Source: Aureobasidium sp. EXF-3400
Taxonomy: Eukaryota > Ascomycota > Dothideomycetes > Dothideales > Saccotheciaceae
Reading direction: 5' to 3'
Assembly (NCBI GenBank): GCA_024195585.1
Contig: SWBL01000241.1
Span: 17,458 to 81,457 of the forward strand
DNA length: 64,000 bases
In this document: positions 41,318 through 51,805 of the stretch, in pieces
How the letters are laid out: every line of letters begins with the position of its first letter
Numbering within the stretch: the stretch's first letter is position 1
Notes under the pieces: model-generated
Told to the model about the DNA's origin: nothing
The model's input: the letters and a program-made list of their open reading frames with translations, nothing else
The model's database searches: none
Position numbers and translations under genes: made by a program

Positions 41318-42280
41318 TCAGAACCAATTCTCAATCGTTTCAAGATCGCGATTCATCTTCTTCTCCATCTCCTCTCTCATTGTCTTTTCGATCCATTCAG
41401 GAAGTAGACCAGCTCGCTTGGCCAGCATGTCCTCGATCTCGTGGGCCTTCTTGCTTTGAAGCTTTCCAAGTAGCTTTTGCTTTGCCAGAGGGATAGGTTG
41501 ATGGTCATGGTGGTTGGTGGTCAGAGGAGCCATGCTTGGTTCGGATTCGCTGGACTCCTCGGAGTCGGAGTCGGTGAGGTCGACGACTACAGATCTCCTT
41601 GCTCTCTTGGTACGGTCTTCTTCCAGGAAGGTTGCCTCAACTGTAGACATAGTGGAAGTGTTGCTTGGCTCTCCATGCGCGAGAATCTCCTCACCATGAG
41701 ATTCTCTTCTCAAGCTAGGTCTGGCAAGATTGTCTTCAGTCTCGATCGGTGTGTCTCCCTGGCCAGATCTCGTGTCTAAATTGGTTGCAATGGTATCTTC
41801 GATAGAAGGCGCTTGAGTGTCGGCCGTCATCATCCCGAATGTAGCGCCGAGCAAAGCGAACAACATTTGACGATCGAGTCGACCACCAGCCTGCCACGGC
41901 TTGCAAATCTCGTCCATAGACGGGTGCCATTCGTCACAGATAGATGCCATGCGGTCGGAGTAAACAAGGGCTCTACCATCCTCGTGGTAGAGTTGACCTC
42001 TGGTGCCGTGATGCGCGAACCAGATCTCCTCCCTCAATCCATTCGGCTTGTTGACCCAGCCCACCAACAGATAGCGGCCCTTCATGATCACTGCAGACCT
42101 TGACACGAAATACAACAAGCCATATTCGAATCGCCGAGCAGCGGATTTCGCGACGTTACGGACCACTTTTTGATCTGCGCAGTCTGAGATGCAGTTGGAC
42201 GAATGCCGTGTGCTACGCACAGGTGGTCGTAGTGATCTAGTCTGTTGTTGTAAGACGAGACGTTGACTTTGTTTCGACAT
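41318..42280 (-). CDS. Hypothetical protein with SUMO-interacting-type motif
   Basis: An open frame of 320 residues without intron. Residues about 45-135 look globular, with Trp-containing strands (GRYLLVGWVNKPNGLREEIW, ICDEWHPSMDEICKPWQAGG). The middle is disordered. A VVVDLTDSDSEESSESE stretch matches the hydrophobic-core-plus-acidic pattern of SUMO-interacting motifs. The C-terminal 50 residues form a charged helix (KTMREEMEKKMNRDLETIE). I do not recognise the family. A nuclear, SUMO-linked role is inference from one motif. It starts at the ATG at 42280. Confidence 0.55.
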   Translation of the reverse strand: MSKQSQRLVLQQQTRSLRPPVRSTRHSSNCISDCADQKVVRNVAKSAARRFEYGLLYFVSRSAVIMKGRYLLVGWVNKPNGLREEIWFAHHGTRGQLYHEDGRALVYSDRMASICDEWHPSMDEICKPWQAGGRLDRQMLFALLGATFGMMTADTQAPSIEDTIATNLDTRSGQGDTPIETEDNLARPSLRRESHGEEILAHGEPSNTSTMSTVEATFLEEDRTKRARRSVVVDLTDSDSEESSESEPSMAPLTTNHHDHQPIPLAKQKLLGKLQSKKAHEIEDMLAKRAGLLPEWIEKTMREEMEKKMNRDLETIENWF

Positions 42281-42999
42281 CTCTATATCATGTTAACCAC
42301 AGAAAATGCTTTTTGAGTACTGTGACTGGAACTCACCTGGGAAATCTGCAATTGCAGGGCTAAGCCAGAGACAGACAACAATGCGGCCGATCGGAAGTGA
42401 TTCGAAGTGAAGGGAAGCGCCAGATGAATTTTGCTGCGCTAGACGTGGCTGAAAATATTGTCGATGAAGTGAGTTGAAGTGACGATTGTTTCCACTTGGT
42501 GTCCAGCGCACCAGACGGCGTGATATTATTCGACTCTCACAACACCTTTGACGGACCGAGAATTTGACCAATGCAACAGAGTGAATCTTTTGAAGACGCA
42601 CTCCAAAGATGGGCGCAGGTCGTGAACCGGTCAAAACAGGGAGGAGACTCGAGAAGAGTGAAAAGAGGTTTGGAGGACGATGGGAAAGCGCGACTTTCTT
42701 GGTAGTGAAATTGTAAACAAGGCTCTGCGTGGACGTGACTGCTTGTTTACTTCGTGTTCTGCACGGCGGATTTGTCTGTTATGATTTTTTGCTGTCGAAA
42801 CTCACAGCTGCACTCGGCCCGGTAATCCGTTCAGGGAGAGTAGATGGAATTGTGGCCTTGAGAAAATACTGCTCGATGCCTGAAAAGTCCCGTGCCTTCT
42901 ATAGCACATTCATAGTTCCTTGCTGTCTAGTGGGATGTTTGAGCATGCATCTTGATTAGACAGCGTCTCAGAAAGATCTTAGAGCGATGGCGAAACACA
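42281..42999. other. Intergenic, nothing supported
   Basis: About 720 bases. A minus-strand frame of 113 residues at 42293-42634 has no domain and poor composition. It probably lies in the 5' region of the hypothetical gene. Confidence 0.45.
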
Positions 43000-43514
43000 C
43001 TACTCCTCACTGCCTTCGTCACCGTCATTGCCAGATCCCTCTCCATCGCGGCCCAAGATCTTCTGGACAATCTCAAGAACCAAGCCACCAGCTGAGAAAG
43101 CACGAACGATTCCCTGAATCAGTGCAGAGCCCCACCCACCCATAGCAGCGCTCTGAAGGACACGGAAGATCCACGGTGTGCCGAACAAGCTTTGGAAGCC
43201 AGCAGCAAGACCTCCTGTTTTCGGCTTGTTAGTATTGTGGGCTTGGAGTGATACAAAGCCAGATCGAGATACGAGTACTGACCAGCAGCAGGACCAAGAC
43301 CGCCGAAACCCAAAAGAGTCAGAAGAGGACCGGTAAGCAGAGCGGGACAAACGGTCAGGAGAGCGGTGACGAGGACAGAGGTCGATTGACGAGGGTTGTT
43401 TGCGATAGCAGCACGAAGACGAGCAATTGTGTTGGGGGAGATGGGCGGACCAGTGGGGCCACTAGGAGCAGGCGCGCCATTGTCGTGGTTGTTGTTGTTT
43501 CCTGCATCTGCCAT
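43000..43514 (-). CDS. IFI6/IFI27-like small hydrophobic protein
   Basis: Model complement(join(43000..43214, 43283..43514)), 148 residues. The ATG at 43514 gives MADAGNNNNHDNG. After an Asn/Pro-rich leader come two hydrophobic Gly/Ala-rich segments: SVLVTALLTVCPALLTGPLL with LGFGGLGPAAGGLAAGFQSL, then VLQSAAMGGWGSALIQGIVR. The QSAAMGGWG element is the hallmark of the interferon-induced 6-16/ISG12 family, present in animals and many fungi. The C-terminus is short and acidic (GDEGSEE). Animal members localise to mitochondria or ER and affect apoptosis; no fungal role is established. The intron has a GTCAGT donor and AACAG acceptor. Confidence 0.75.
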
Positions 43515-43735
43515 GATCGCAGTTGGGGGTTGGTGGTTGATGGTGCGTGTAAGAGAGACTGAGGTGACGGAAGCTTTTATACAACTTTTGGGCGTGCCAA
43601 TATGTCTTAGAATGTTGTGATGCCGGAAGGTTCTGCTTCCCTTACGAAAACGTGTCACCAAGGCAACTTTTCGTTAGTTCGCAGAGACCTGCCAAGCAAC
43701 ATGATCGTCATGTCGAGAGAGTTGAAAAGAGTTGG

Positions 43736-44005
43736 TCAATCTCTGTACCTCACAACTCCACAGCTTCTCTCAAGCTGCATATCAAATTCGTCGTCATTAA
43801 TTTCGTCATCTTCATCCTCGACCTCTTCGCCGACATACGCGAGTCTTTCTTCCCAATCATAAGCTTGTCGCTTCTTCTCCGATCTACGAGCACAAAGGTT
43901 CGCAAAGAATCTTGTGCCGCGGATGAGAAAGTTGTAAGCGGTTGTCAGGATGCTCGAGCTTGGTTGTTGTGGCTCCTGCATGATGGGCGTCTCTTGACGT
44001 GACAA
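43736..44005 (-). CDS. Small hypothetical acidic-tailed protein
   Basis: An 89-residue open frame starting MSRQETPIMQEPQQPSSS. It has a short hydrophobic/basic segment (TAYNFLIRGTRFFANLCARR) and an acidic run (GEEVEDEDDEINDDEFD). There is no family match. Composition is protein-like, and it lies head-to-tail 220 bp upstream of the IFI6/27-like gene, but it could be a chance frame. Confidence 0.35.
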   Translation of the reverse strand: MSRQETPIMQEPQQPSSSILTTAYNFLIRGTRFFANLCARRSEKKRQAYDWEERLAYVGEEVEDEDDEINDDEFDMQLERSCGVVRYRD

Positions 44006-44550
44006 GAGTGATGGACGTGTTGAGATGCTTGAAATGAAGACTGATGAAGGTAAGTTGATCCGAGTTGCTAGTTGTATTGATGCAGTGGGCGATACTTTGC
44101 GACAGTCTTGTCAAACATGTCTGAAACCATTGTGTCTCGCCTGAATAAATGGGGTCAAAAAATAATGAGCTCGCATTACCAGTATTTGTCTTTGGCAATC
44201 GAGATTCAGTGGTTAACCCTGCTCTAAAATAGACTGACGCTTCAATGATTTTTGTCTCACCTCACAAGATGACAAAGGTAGGTAGACGGTCTCAACTGTT
44301 TCCCGATTGAGAAAGCTTCCATCAGGATAGCTTGAGATAATGACTCTCCTTGGACATGGTTGTCATCGAGAAAGCACTGGGCCTCATCACAGCCAGACTT
44401 TGAGAATCTCTAGCACCTGACGAAGGACGAAGATGTCCAAGATCGTAGCCAGACTCTCGCGCTCTTCGAGGAATATTTTAAACGATCGTTTGCAGTTGGG
44501 TTGATACCATGGGATAAGCTTTGGTCGATAGAACATGGTCATGTCGGAAC
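44006..44550. other. Intergenic, nothing supported
   Basis: About 540 bases between the small hypothetical frame and the hydroxylase-family gene. A minus-strand frame here (44387-44626) overlaps the 3' end of the latter and is not the frame obtained by splicing. Confidence 0.4.
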
Positions 44551-45816
44551 TCATGCTGCTTGTCTTTTGCTTCTTTTCCGACCTTGGGACGGAGATCTTG
44601 GTGCCTGCCCAAAACATTAGTATCACCTTTCAGGTCCTGCGTAATCTTGGATTGGGGGTCTTACGCTGTCATTGCTCTTTCGAATGCTTTCACCTGCATC
44701 TCCAACCATATTTGAAGCACGTTGCTTGACGTTTCTTTTGTCCACCTCATCCTGTACGTCGTCCACAACATCAGCGTCGCCAGGACAGCCAGTGCCAAAG
44801 ATCCAGTCGAGTACACCCCAGTTTCCATAGTTTCCTTTTCCACCAGTAGCATAGTGGGAATCTGTTTCTCTGGCCATGCCAGCTAGCAAGATCTGTGATG
44901 GCAGTATGGAGTAGCCAGAGTAGATAAAAAATTGCTCGAGACTGATAATGGCAGTCAGAATATACCATGTCAGAACATGGAAGCGGAAAAACAGCGTCGA
45001 TAGATACAAAGGTGCCCATTCGGTGAGTAGGTGGCATACGGGGTGATCGTAAGCAGAGGCGAGAGAAAAGGTGTGTCTCAGACTGTGCGCCCAGTCAGCG
45101 TGCCAGCGAGCCAGGATTGAGTCTCTCGGAGAAGCATGCAGGACATCGCGGTGTATGAAGTAATGCAGGAATCCGCGACACGTCAGCCCGTACAGCACCT
45201 CCTTCACCATAGTCGGCCAAGGGGCAGGTGGAATCTTGCTGACGCGGATAGCTGAGCGAATGTTAAAGACTTCAGTCAGTACATAATCGCATAACCCTTG
45301 GACCAGAACCGAGAAACCGATGTTGAATACAGACACAAACATCACGTTTCTCAACCTGCGCGAGCTCAGTTGGGTTGGCAACTGTGCAGCACCTCGAGAT
45401 TTTATGCTGGCTGAGAGGCTAGGTATGAGGGAGTCGAAGCCCAGCACAGCCAAGCTGGGAAGAAGGAAAAAGATGATTCTGATTGCAAGAGTGCCAACAA
45501 GCTCCAAGTATAGTGGATCATGAGTAGAGACCAAAGTCACCCATGTCAGGAGGAAAAAGGCAAGGCTGATGGTGGTAGATGAGGAGCCGAAGAATGGGAC
45601 AGCAAGGAAGGAGAGCAATGGGAGCGGTAAGGTCATGAGAGAGGTGACTTGTGACAAGACTTTGGCGGAGGTTCTCGAGAAGAGGTCACTGATGGAGAAG
45701 CCGCGACCTTGAGAGTAGCCATAGTAATAGACCAATTCGTCGCGCAGTGCTTGGAGAGCCATGACTGCGAGAAATAGAGCTCGTGAGCTCCAGACGATGT
45801 GTCGACTATGCGACAC
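44551..45816 (-). CDS. Fatty acid hydroxylase/sterol desaturase family membrane protein
   Basis: Model complement(join(44551..44604, 44665..45816)), 401 residues. The 60-nt intron has a GTAAGA donor, TACTAAT branch and GGCAG acceptor. Splicing gives a basic tail (APRSPSQGRKRSKRQAA); without it the protein would end at 44623 after VRPPIQDYAGPER. Several hydrophobic segments lie between residues 70 and 190. Candidate di-iron His motifs are GFLHYFIHRDVLH, WAHSLRHTFS, and the C-terminal SHYATGGKGNYGNWGVLDWI, which resembles the NYG-x-x-xxLDWxFGT end of this superfamily. These ER enzymes hydroxylate or desaturate sterols and fatty acids. The central HHxxH motif is not canonical, so catalysis is uncertain. 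Confidence 0.7.
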
Positions 45817-46561
45817 GGAATGTCAAGGTGGATGGCAATGCTGCAATGCACAGTTGGATCGCGGTCGTCGAGAAACGGGTTCGGGATGCCGCGAACGCGT
45901 TTGCCGTGTAATTGGAGGTGGTGGGGTTGATCTCAATCGTGTGGTATCAAGCTCCCGAAACTGGCGGGAATCGAGTCGTCTAGCGAAAGTCAATCGCAGC
46001 GCCACGTGAGAAGCTGAGACAGGCCGAAATGTTTCTTCTCAACGATCTCAAACGAGTATATGAGCATATCATGGGAAAATGTGGCAGGCTTGCATGGATA
46101 TACTTGTCGAGACGTCATAGAAGACCAAGTAGTGTCAAAAGCAGGGCTCGGGTGAAATTAGAGTAGCTGCAGGATAAAGCAATTACTTGATTGATGGTGG
46201 GGTGCGCCGCAGAAGTGGATTCGCTTACTTTGCTTCGGCCCCTGAAAGCTGAATGTTAATTTGCAGTCCCCATGGTAGATGGCCATGAGGGCATGCGACC
46301 CGAGCTGGCCCAGTCAAGGTTGTATCCTTCGCCAGCCTCAGGCCATGTCTGAAGCCTCTTCTGTTGTCATCCTTGCTTTCAGTGCACAAGAGCATTGTCG
46401 CGACAACAGGGACGGCATGCATGCAAGAGCTGCTTGTGCGACGTCAAAGCACCTGGCTACATTTGAAACAACACACACTTAATATCCCCTACACTCCCAT
46501 GTCACAGCTACGAGGTAGCGCGTCGACCGCAGCCTGAGCATAGCAAGACAACCCCTTCAGC
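45817..46561. other. Divergent intergenic region
   Basis: About 745 bases carrying the promoters of the hydroxylase-family gene (minus) and the large hydrolase gene (plus). No RNA gene or repeat seen. Confidence 0.45.
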
Positions 46562-49500
46562 ATGCCATCGGCCCATCCATATCATCGTCCCTACGATGCC
46601 CGTCGCGACAAGCGGCCCTCAACTGCCGACCATCTGAACAAGCATGCGCCGAACGAGCCTCAGGTCATCTCCTCTCTGATTGCCTCTCTCGACTCCAACA
46701 ACTCTCCAATCACCCACGCTTCGTACGCCTACTTCTCGACATCCGACAACTACGACGCCGGTGGCGCTCTTTACACAAACCCCGACTTGCGCCCTCCCTT
46801 GAAACACAGCCAGAGTTTTGGCATGGACTACGGCGCCTACCGTCAGCCAATCCAAGCCCACGACTACGATAGCGACGGCGCCGACTTTCCCGTCATTCGC
46901 ACCTCGAGACGCCCTTCAGGAAAATCTACACACACTACACCACCCTCACCAAGCCTCAACGGCTTGCGAGAGATACTGCGTACCGCCTCCAGAACATCTC
47001 TGTCTCTGAACGGCCTTGACAGACTCAGTCGCAGCAACAGTAGAATGAGCGCTGGGAGCGGCTCCAGGAAACAGTCTCTATCCTCTCCTACAAAGCTGTC
47101 CTTGGACGCACAATCGCCAACCGAAAGACTGGGTCGCAGAACCTCACTTCGTCAGAACTCGCGCGAAACGCTCAACTCCCACAAGGATCCTCAGCATCTG
47201 GCCGACCAGGCTCTGTTGAGTCCAAACCTAGGCTCTGAAGCCAGGGATTCCGGAAGAAAGAGCTCAAAGGGCAGACTATACTTGGAGGATGTGCTTGAAG
47301 ACATGGCTACACCGAGTCCAAACATACCCATGAGTCGACCACCATCCAATCATGCTCGTCCTTCGAGTAGCAGAGGCGGTTCGTTCAAGGCTTCGGCTGA
47401 AAGTCTGCCCGTCAGCAATTCAAGAAGTACCCTTCCAACCTCGTCTAGCAGCCCAATGGCTACAGTTATCCCTCCACGATCCTCTTCCCTCAATAGACTT
47501 GCCAGCCCCACGAAGCCTAAGGGCAAAAAACTCAGCAAAGGCAAACGCGCTTTAGCTGCTCTCAGGGAAGTCAAGGAGGAGCGCGGGCCTCGACGCAAAG
47601 CAAAGGCAGATGCACTCAAAGACATGTTCGACGGACTGGACGAACAAGACGAGACTGTGTTGCGCATCAAGCAACTGCGTCAACAGAAAGCACAGAGGGA
47701 TCGTCTCCGCATGGAATCTGATGAGGCTCTGCGTACACAGAACGACAAAGGGCTCGTGCACGACTCGGGAAGCTCTTCGGCGTCCAATTTGCCGGATCCG
47801 CGAAAGCGAGCCGCCAATAGAGGCCCCGCCAGAGTGCCTGATTTGCGCAAGGCTCACCGTATGCTCGGCCTCGACGAACTATCCCAAAATGCTCCCGTGG
47901 TTCAATCTCAAGACACCACAACGGCTTCCCCTTTTGACAGTAACGTTTGCAAACCACCTAGCGTCGCCCGTGACTCTCCCAACGTCTCTGCAAACCTGTC
48001 TTCTTCCCCTCCCGACTCTCCTACCATCGGCAATGCCTTTTCCACCTCGACCGACTATTATCGTCCCTTTCATACCCAGATTGCCAATGTAGCAGAGGAG
48101 CAACCATATGATTCATCTTCAGTCGGTAGACGCGCTGTGGCTCGGAAGTCTACTCACTCTCACCTTCTGAACGGCCTTGATATTGAGGGTCTCGACATGT
48201 CACCACCCAGTACAGCCCATTCCAATTCCACAATTCAATCGCGCCCAAAATCAAGCCGACGACTGTCCTATGATCCCAGGTTCCGACGGAAGTCCATGAG
48301 CGATGCTCGTGAGAATCGCCTGCTGGAAGATGATATCTTGCAGGAGCGACACAGCAACGTCTCCATGTCGGTCAACGCCTTCTTGAATAATCCGCGGTTG
48401 AACCAAAAGATCGCTCATCCTCAGACTGGTCGTATCATCTCATTCTCAGAGGTCGGTGACCCGAATGGACATGCAGTCATCGTCTGCGTTGGCATGGGTC
48501 TTACGCGTTTCGTGAGCGTCTTCTATGATGACCTAGCATCTTCCTTGGGGCTTCGACTGATCACACCAGAGAGGCCGGGCGTTGGTGCCAGTCAAGCGTA
48601 TCGAGACAGAGATCATATTGGACCTCTAGCCTGGCCAGATGATGTGATTACCATAACTCACCACCTTGGCATCTCTGAATTCAGCTTGATGGCACATTCT
48701 GCCGGTGCAATCTATGCATTGGCAACTGCTTTGATGCTGCCGCAAAGTGTACGTGGAAAGGTACAGCTTCTCGCACCGTGGATTCCGCCGTCTCAGTTTG
48801 AGAACATCAGCCAAAAAGACAGATCACCTGATGATGTGCCTATGGCTGGTTTGACAAGAGGTCAACGATTCCTCAGGGTGTTACCCGTGCCTTTCTTGAA
48901 GGCCGCCAATGGCAATTTGTTCTCTCCCGCATCTCTAAAACCAGCCAGTGCTAGCAAAGACGATGGATCACCTACATCCGGCCGAGAGAGTCCTCGCGGT
49001 GTTCCTCGCAGGAGGAACTCGAAAAAGCGTCCGGATCCATCAAGACGAGAGAGCATGATTCTTATGGATCAAGTAATACCCGAGAGGCCCAGAGATACTA
49101 TGTTTCCGTTGCCCGAATTGTGCGAGGACGAAAAAGGTGACAAGACAGTGCGCAAGCCCTCAGAAGTTTCTCTCAACCTCTCTGCGACAGCTTCACCCAT
49201 GGACCCTGGACTCATGTTCGCAGCCGAAGCTCTCAGCGCTGCTGAACACGCGGCGAAGGAACACCAAGTAGCATATTCTGCTCTGTTGACGGAAAGGACT
49301 TGGACTTTGGCGACACGCGACGCGAATCCCGCTACTGATTTGATCGTCTGTCTTGAGCGACACCGCAGTATTGGATTCAAATACGTGGATGTGCATAAGA
49401 AGGTGATGATCACACACGGCAGCGAGGACAAACGCGTGCCTGTGGAGAACATCCGATGGATCGGCGAACAGATGAACAAACATAACACGCTATACTGGAG

Positions 49501-49657
49501 TCTACAAGGCAAAGACGCGGAAGCAAACGATGGTGGCTGTGAAATCCGCGTCTTACAAGGCGAAGGTCATGGACTAATGGCGCATCCTGGTGTCATGTCT
49601 GATGTTTTGTCGGATATATCGAGCGAGTGGAGTCCGACACGATGGTTGATGCTATGA
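46562..49657 (+). CDS. Large Ser-rich protein with C-terminal alpha/beta hydrolase
   Basis: A single-exon protein of 1031 residues. The first 600 residues are disordered and rich in Ser, Arg and Pro, with many RRxS/RxxS-type phosphorylation-like sites (RLSRSNSRMSAGSGSRKQ) and Lys-rich helices (LSKGKRALAALREVKEERG). The hydrolase starts near residue 615: ISFSEVGDPNGHAVIVCVGM, RLITPERPGVGAS, SLMAHSAGAIYALATALML (nucleophile Ser in A-H-S-A-G), ITHGSEDKRVPVENI (acid) and LQGEGHGLMAHPG (His). A roughly 190-residue basic Ser-rich insert sits where the lid would be, between LAPWIPPSQ and YSALLTERTW. The substrate is unknown; a regulated lipase/esterase is possible. Confidence 0.75.
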   Translation: MPSAHPYHRPYDARRDKRPSTADHLNKHAPNEPQVISSLIASLDSNNSPITHASYAYFSTSDNYDAGGALYTNPDLRPPLKHSQSFGMDYGAYRQPIQAHDYDSDGADFPVIRTSRRPSGKSTHTTPPSPSLNGLREILRTASRTSLSLNGLDRLSRSNSRMSAGSGSRKQSLSSPTKLSLDAQSPTERLGRRTSLRQNSRETLNSHKDPQHLADQALLSPNLGSEARDSGRKSSKGRLYLEDVLEDMATPSPNIPMSRPPSNHARPSSSRGGSFKASAESLPVSNSRSTLPTSSSSPMATVIPPRSSSLNRLASPTKPKGKKLSKGKRALAALREVKEERGPRRKAKADALKDMFDGLDEQDETVLRIKQLRQQKAQRDRLRMESDEALRTQNDKGLVHDSGSSSASNLPDPRKRAANRGPARVPDLRKAHRMLGLDELSQNAPVVQSQDTTTASPFDSNVCKPPSVARDSPNVSANLSSSPPDSPTIGNAFSTSTDYYRPFHTQIANVAEEQPYDSSSVGRRAVARKSTHSHLLNGLDIEGLDMSPPSTAHSNSTIQSRPKSSRRLSYDPRFRRKSMSDARENRLLEDDILQERHSNVSMSVNAFLNNPRLNQKIAHPQTGRIISFSEVGDPNGHAVIVCVGMGLTRFVSVFYDDLASSLGLRLITPERPGVGASQAYRDRDHIGPLAWPDDVITITHHLGISEFSLMAHSAGAIYALATALMLPQSVRGKVQLLAPWIPPSQFENISQKDRSPDDVPMAGLTRGQRFLRVLPVPFLKAANGNLFSPASLKPASASKDDGSPTSGRESPRGVPRRRNSKKRPDPSRRESMILMDQVIPERPRDTMFPLPELCEDEKGDKTVRKPSEVSLNLSATASPMDPGLMFAAEALSAAEHAAKEHQVAYSALLTERTWTLATRDANPATDLIVCLERHRSIGFKYVDVHKKVMITHGSEDKRVPVENIRWIGEQMNKHNTLYWSLQGKDAEANDGGCEIRVLQGEGHGLMAHPGVMSDVLSDISSEWSPTRWLML

Positions 49658-50500
49658 TGAGCGGGAAAAAATGTTTGATTATCGTGTGATGCATGACAAG
49701 ACTCTGAGCTGTGTCAGAAGCATGCCATTTTACTTTTCTTTATCTTGTTTCTTGTTTGATTGAACAGTTTAGATACCCTCTTTCCTATGTTTTCAACATG
49801 CACACCCATACAGACAGCTTTAACTTGTAGACATCAATTCTTTTCGCAGTAAGCAGATGACGATGGTGGCGACATTGTACTCCAGAGAGTGGTGTTTGTC
49901 CTGCGCGTCAACCCAGCAACAAGTGTCTCGTGTGAGGTTGGACACGGCGAACAGCAGGAGAAGTTGCGGCTGAGTGCGTCGGAAGCAATCTATGTTGCCA
50001 TGGCAGAAGTAAACACAGCGCCAAGGAAGAATGGTCGAGCAGTCGCGATAAAATCGAGAAGACTCGACGGCATCATTCTTTTGCGGTCAGCACTGGTTTC
50101 AAGGCTATTTGGATTTTGCAAGAAACCAAGTTGTTGTAGGAAGATCATCGTGGCGCAGATCTCGTTGGCGATAGTCGGATTGAGGTGGTTGGGCATATTC
50201 GGAGGCTGGTCGACTAGCTTGCACTGCTGCAGGCGCACAGGATAAACCCAGCACACCACCCATCTGCACCTTCCCGCATCACTTTTTGCACTTTCCCATC
50301 TCACACCTCACAGTCGTTGTTCGCTCACCGTCGCACCGTTCAACTCCAACTGTCGTTGCTGATAACCTATCAACCGTCCAGCTAAACATACAAACGTCGT
50401 CCTTTTATCTACAAGCATACTGTGGGGTTGCCAACGGCTATACCACAACGCGCACATTCCACACCCCCACAGCGAGGCATTCCGCCGCCTCGAGTCAGCC
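49658..50500. other. Intergenic with C/T-rich leader
   Basis: About 840 bases. The last 250 are C- and T/A-rich and resemble a long 5' UTR of the surface-protein gene. A plus-strand frame at 49889-50245 has no domain support. Confidence 0.45.
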
Positions 50501-51805
50501 ATGCCCTCATCACCACGTTTCCGCCTGAATGTTTACACACGACCACTTTTCCAGCTGGCAGTCGTCGCTCTCACACTCAGTTCGACACTAGCAAATCCGC
50601 TCATCCCAAAAGAACTCGGCATTGGTGGTTTGACTTTCAACTCGCTGTTTGGCAGAGGCAATTGCGAAACCCCTTGTGGCTGGTCTGGTCAACTGTGCTG
50701 TACTGGAGGAGAGTCATGTTATACCGATTCGAGCAACCAAGCACAATGTGCATCCACAACGGCCGCTGCTGCAAGCAGTGAGACGACTGGCTACTGGAAA
50801 TACTGGACAAGCACTTGGGTCGAGACACAAACAGAGACCGATATTATCACAAGATACAGCACTGGCAGTTCGTGGTGCGGCGAAGCATCGACTACTGCCG
50901 CTGTGGGTGGAGGCGGTGGTGGAGCCACTTCCGTTTGGGTAGCTCCCTCCACTGCCGCTGCATCGCCAACTGCCTCAATCAGCTGCAACTGGGACAAGGG
51001 CGAATCTTCCTGTGGCAGCATATGCTGTGCAAGCGACCAATACTGCCTGACATCTGGACAATGTGCAGCTGCCGCAGGAGCAAGCACAACATCCAAACCC
51101 AGCTCAGGCAGCTCAACTGGTATTTCTCCCGCAATCCTGCCAACAAGTAGCACTTTGGTAATCGTTACAGCAACCTCTTCCCCCACCACCACTGTCCCCT
51201 TTGTCGCTCCCGTCGCCACTGGCGCAAACATCACTCTCACCGGAGCAGAATCCAGCAACTCGCACGGTCTTTCTGGCGGTGCCATTGCTGGTATTGTGAT
51301 TGGTGTCATCGCCGGTCTCATCTTGCTCTCCCTTCTCTGCCTCTTCTGCTGTGCAAGAACAATCTGGGTCGCCATCTTTGGTGGCCGCAAGAGAAGACGT
51401 ACCGAGCGTACCGAGATCATCGAGTCCCACCACCACAGGTCCTACAGCGGTGCAGGAGGAGCATATGCTGCTAGCCGCCCTGACGACAGAAGATGGTATG
51501 GTTCAGAAGCACCTCGTAGAGAAAAGGAACGTAGCAAGTTTACCGAGTTGCTGGGCATTGGCGCTGGACTGGCCGCTCTGGCAGGCATTTTGGGCTTGAA
51601 GAGAAGGCATGACCGTCGCAGGGATGAGAAGAGTGAGTATAGCAGTGCTTATACGGATGCTACGTATAGCGATTACTACACCAGTGAGAGTAAGTGAATC
51701 CTCAAGAGCTGCATATTCGAAGTTGCTAACGGTTTGAAACTAGGCAGTGCTAGCTCTGATGATAGACGGACCAGACAAACGAGGCGCTCGTCACGTCACA
51801 GATGA
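50501..51805 (+). CDS. Cys-rich single-pass surface membrane protein
   Basis: Model join(50501..51689, 51744..51805), 416 residues. An N-terminal signal peptide (core FQLAVVALTLSSTLA) leads into two small Cys clusters: CETPCGWSGQLCCTGGESCY (about 52-71) and CNWDKGESSCGSICCASDQY (about 165-184). A Ser/Thr-rich stalk with NITLTG follows, then one transmembrane helix (AGIVIGVIAGLILLSLLCLF, about 262-281). A strongly basic cytosolic region (RKRRRTER) contains a second short hydrophobic Gly/Ala/Leu stretch (ELLGIGAGLAALAGILGL). The tail is Arg/Ser/Tyr-rich. The architecture suits a cell-wall sensor or surface receptor, but no named domain is recognised. Confidence 0.65.
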
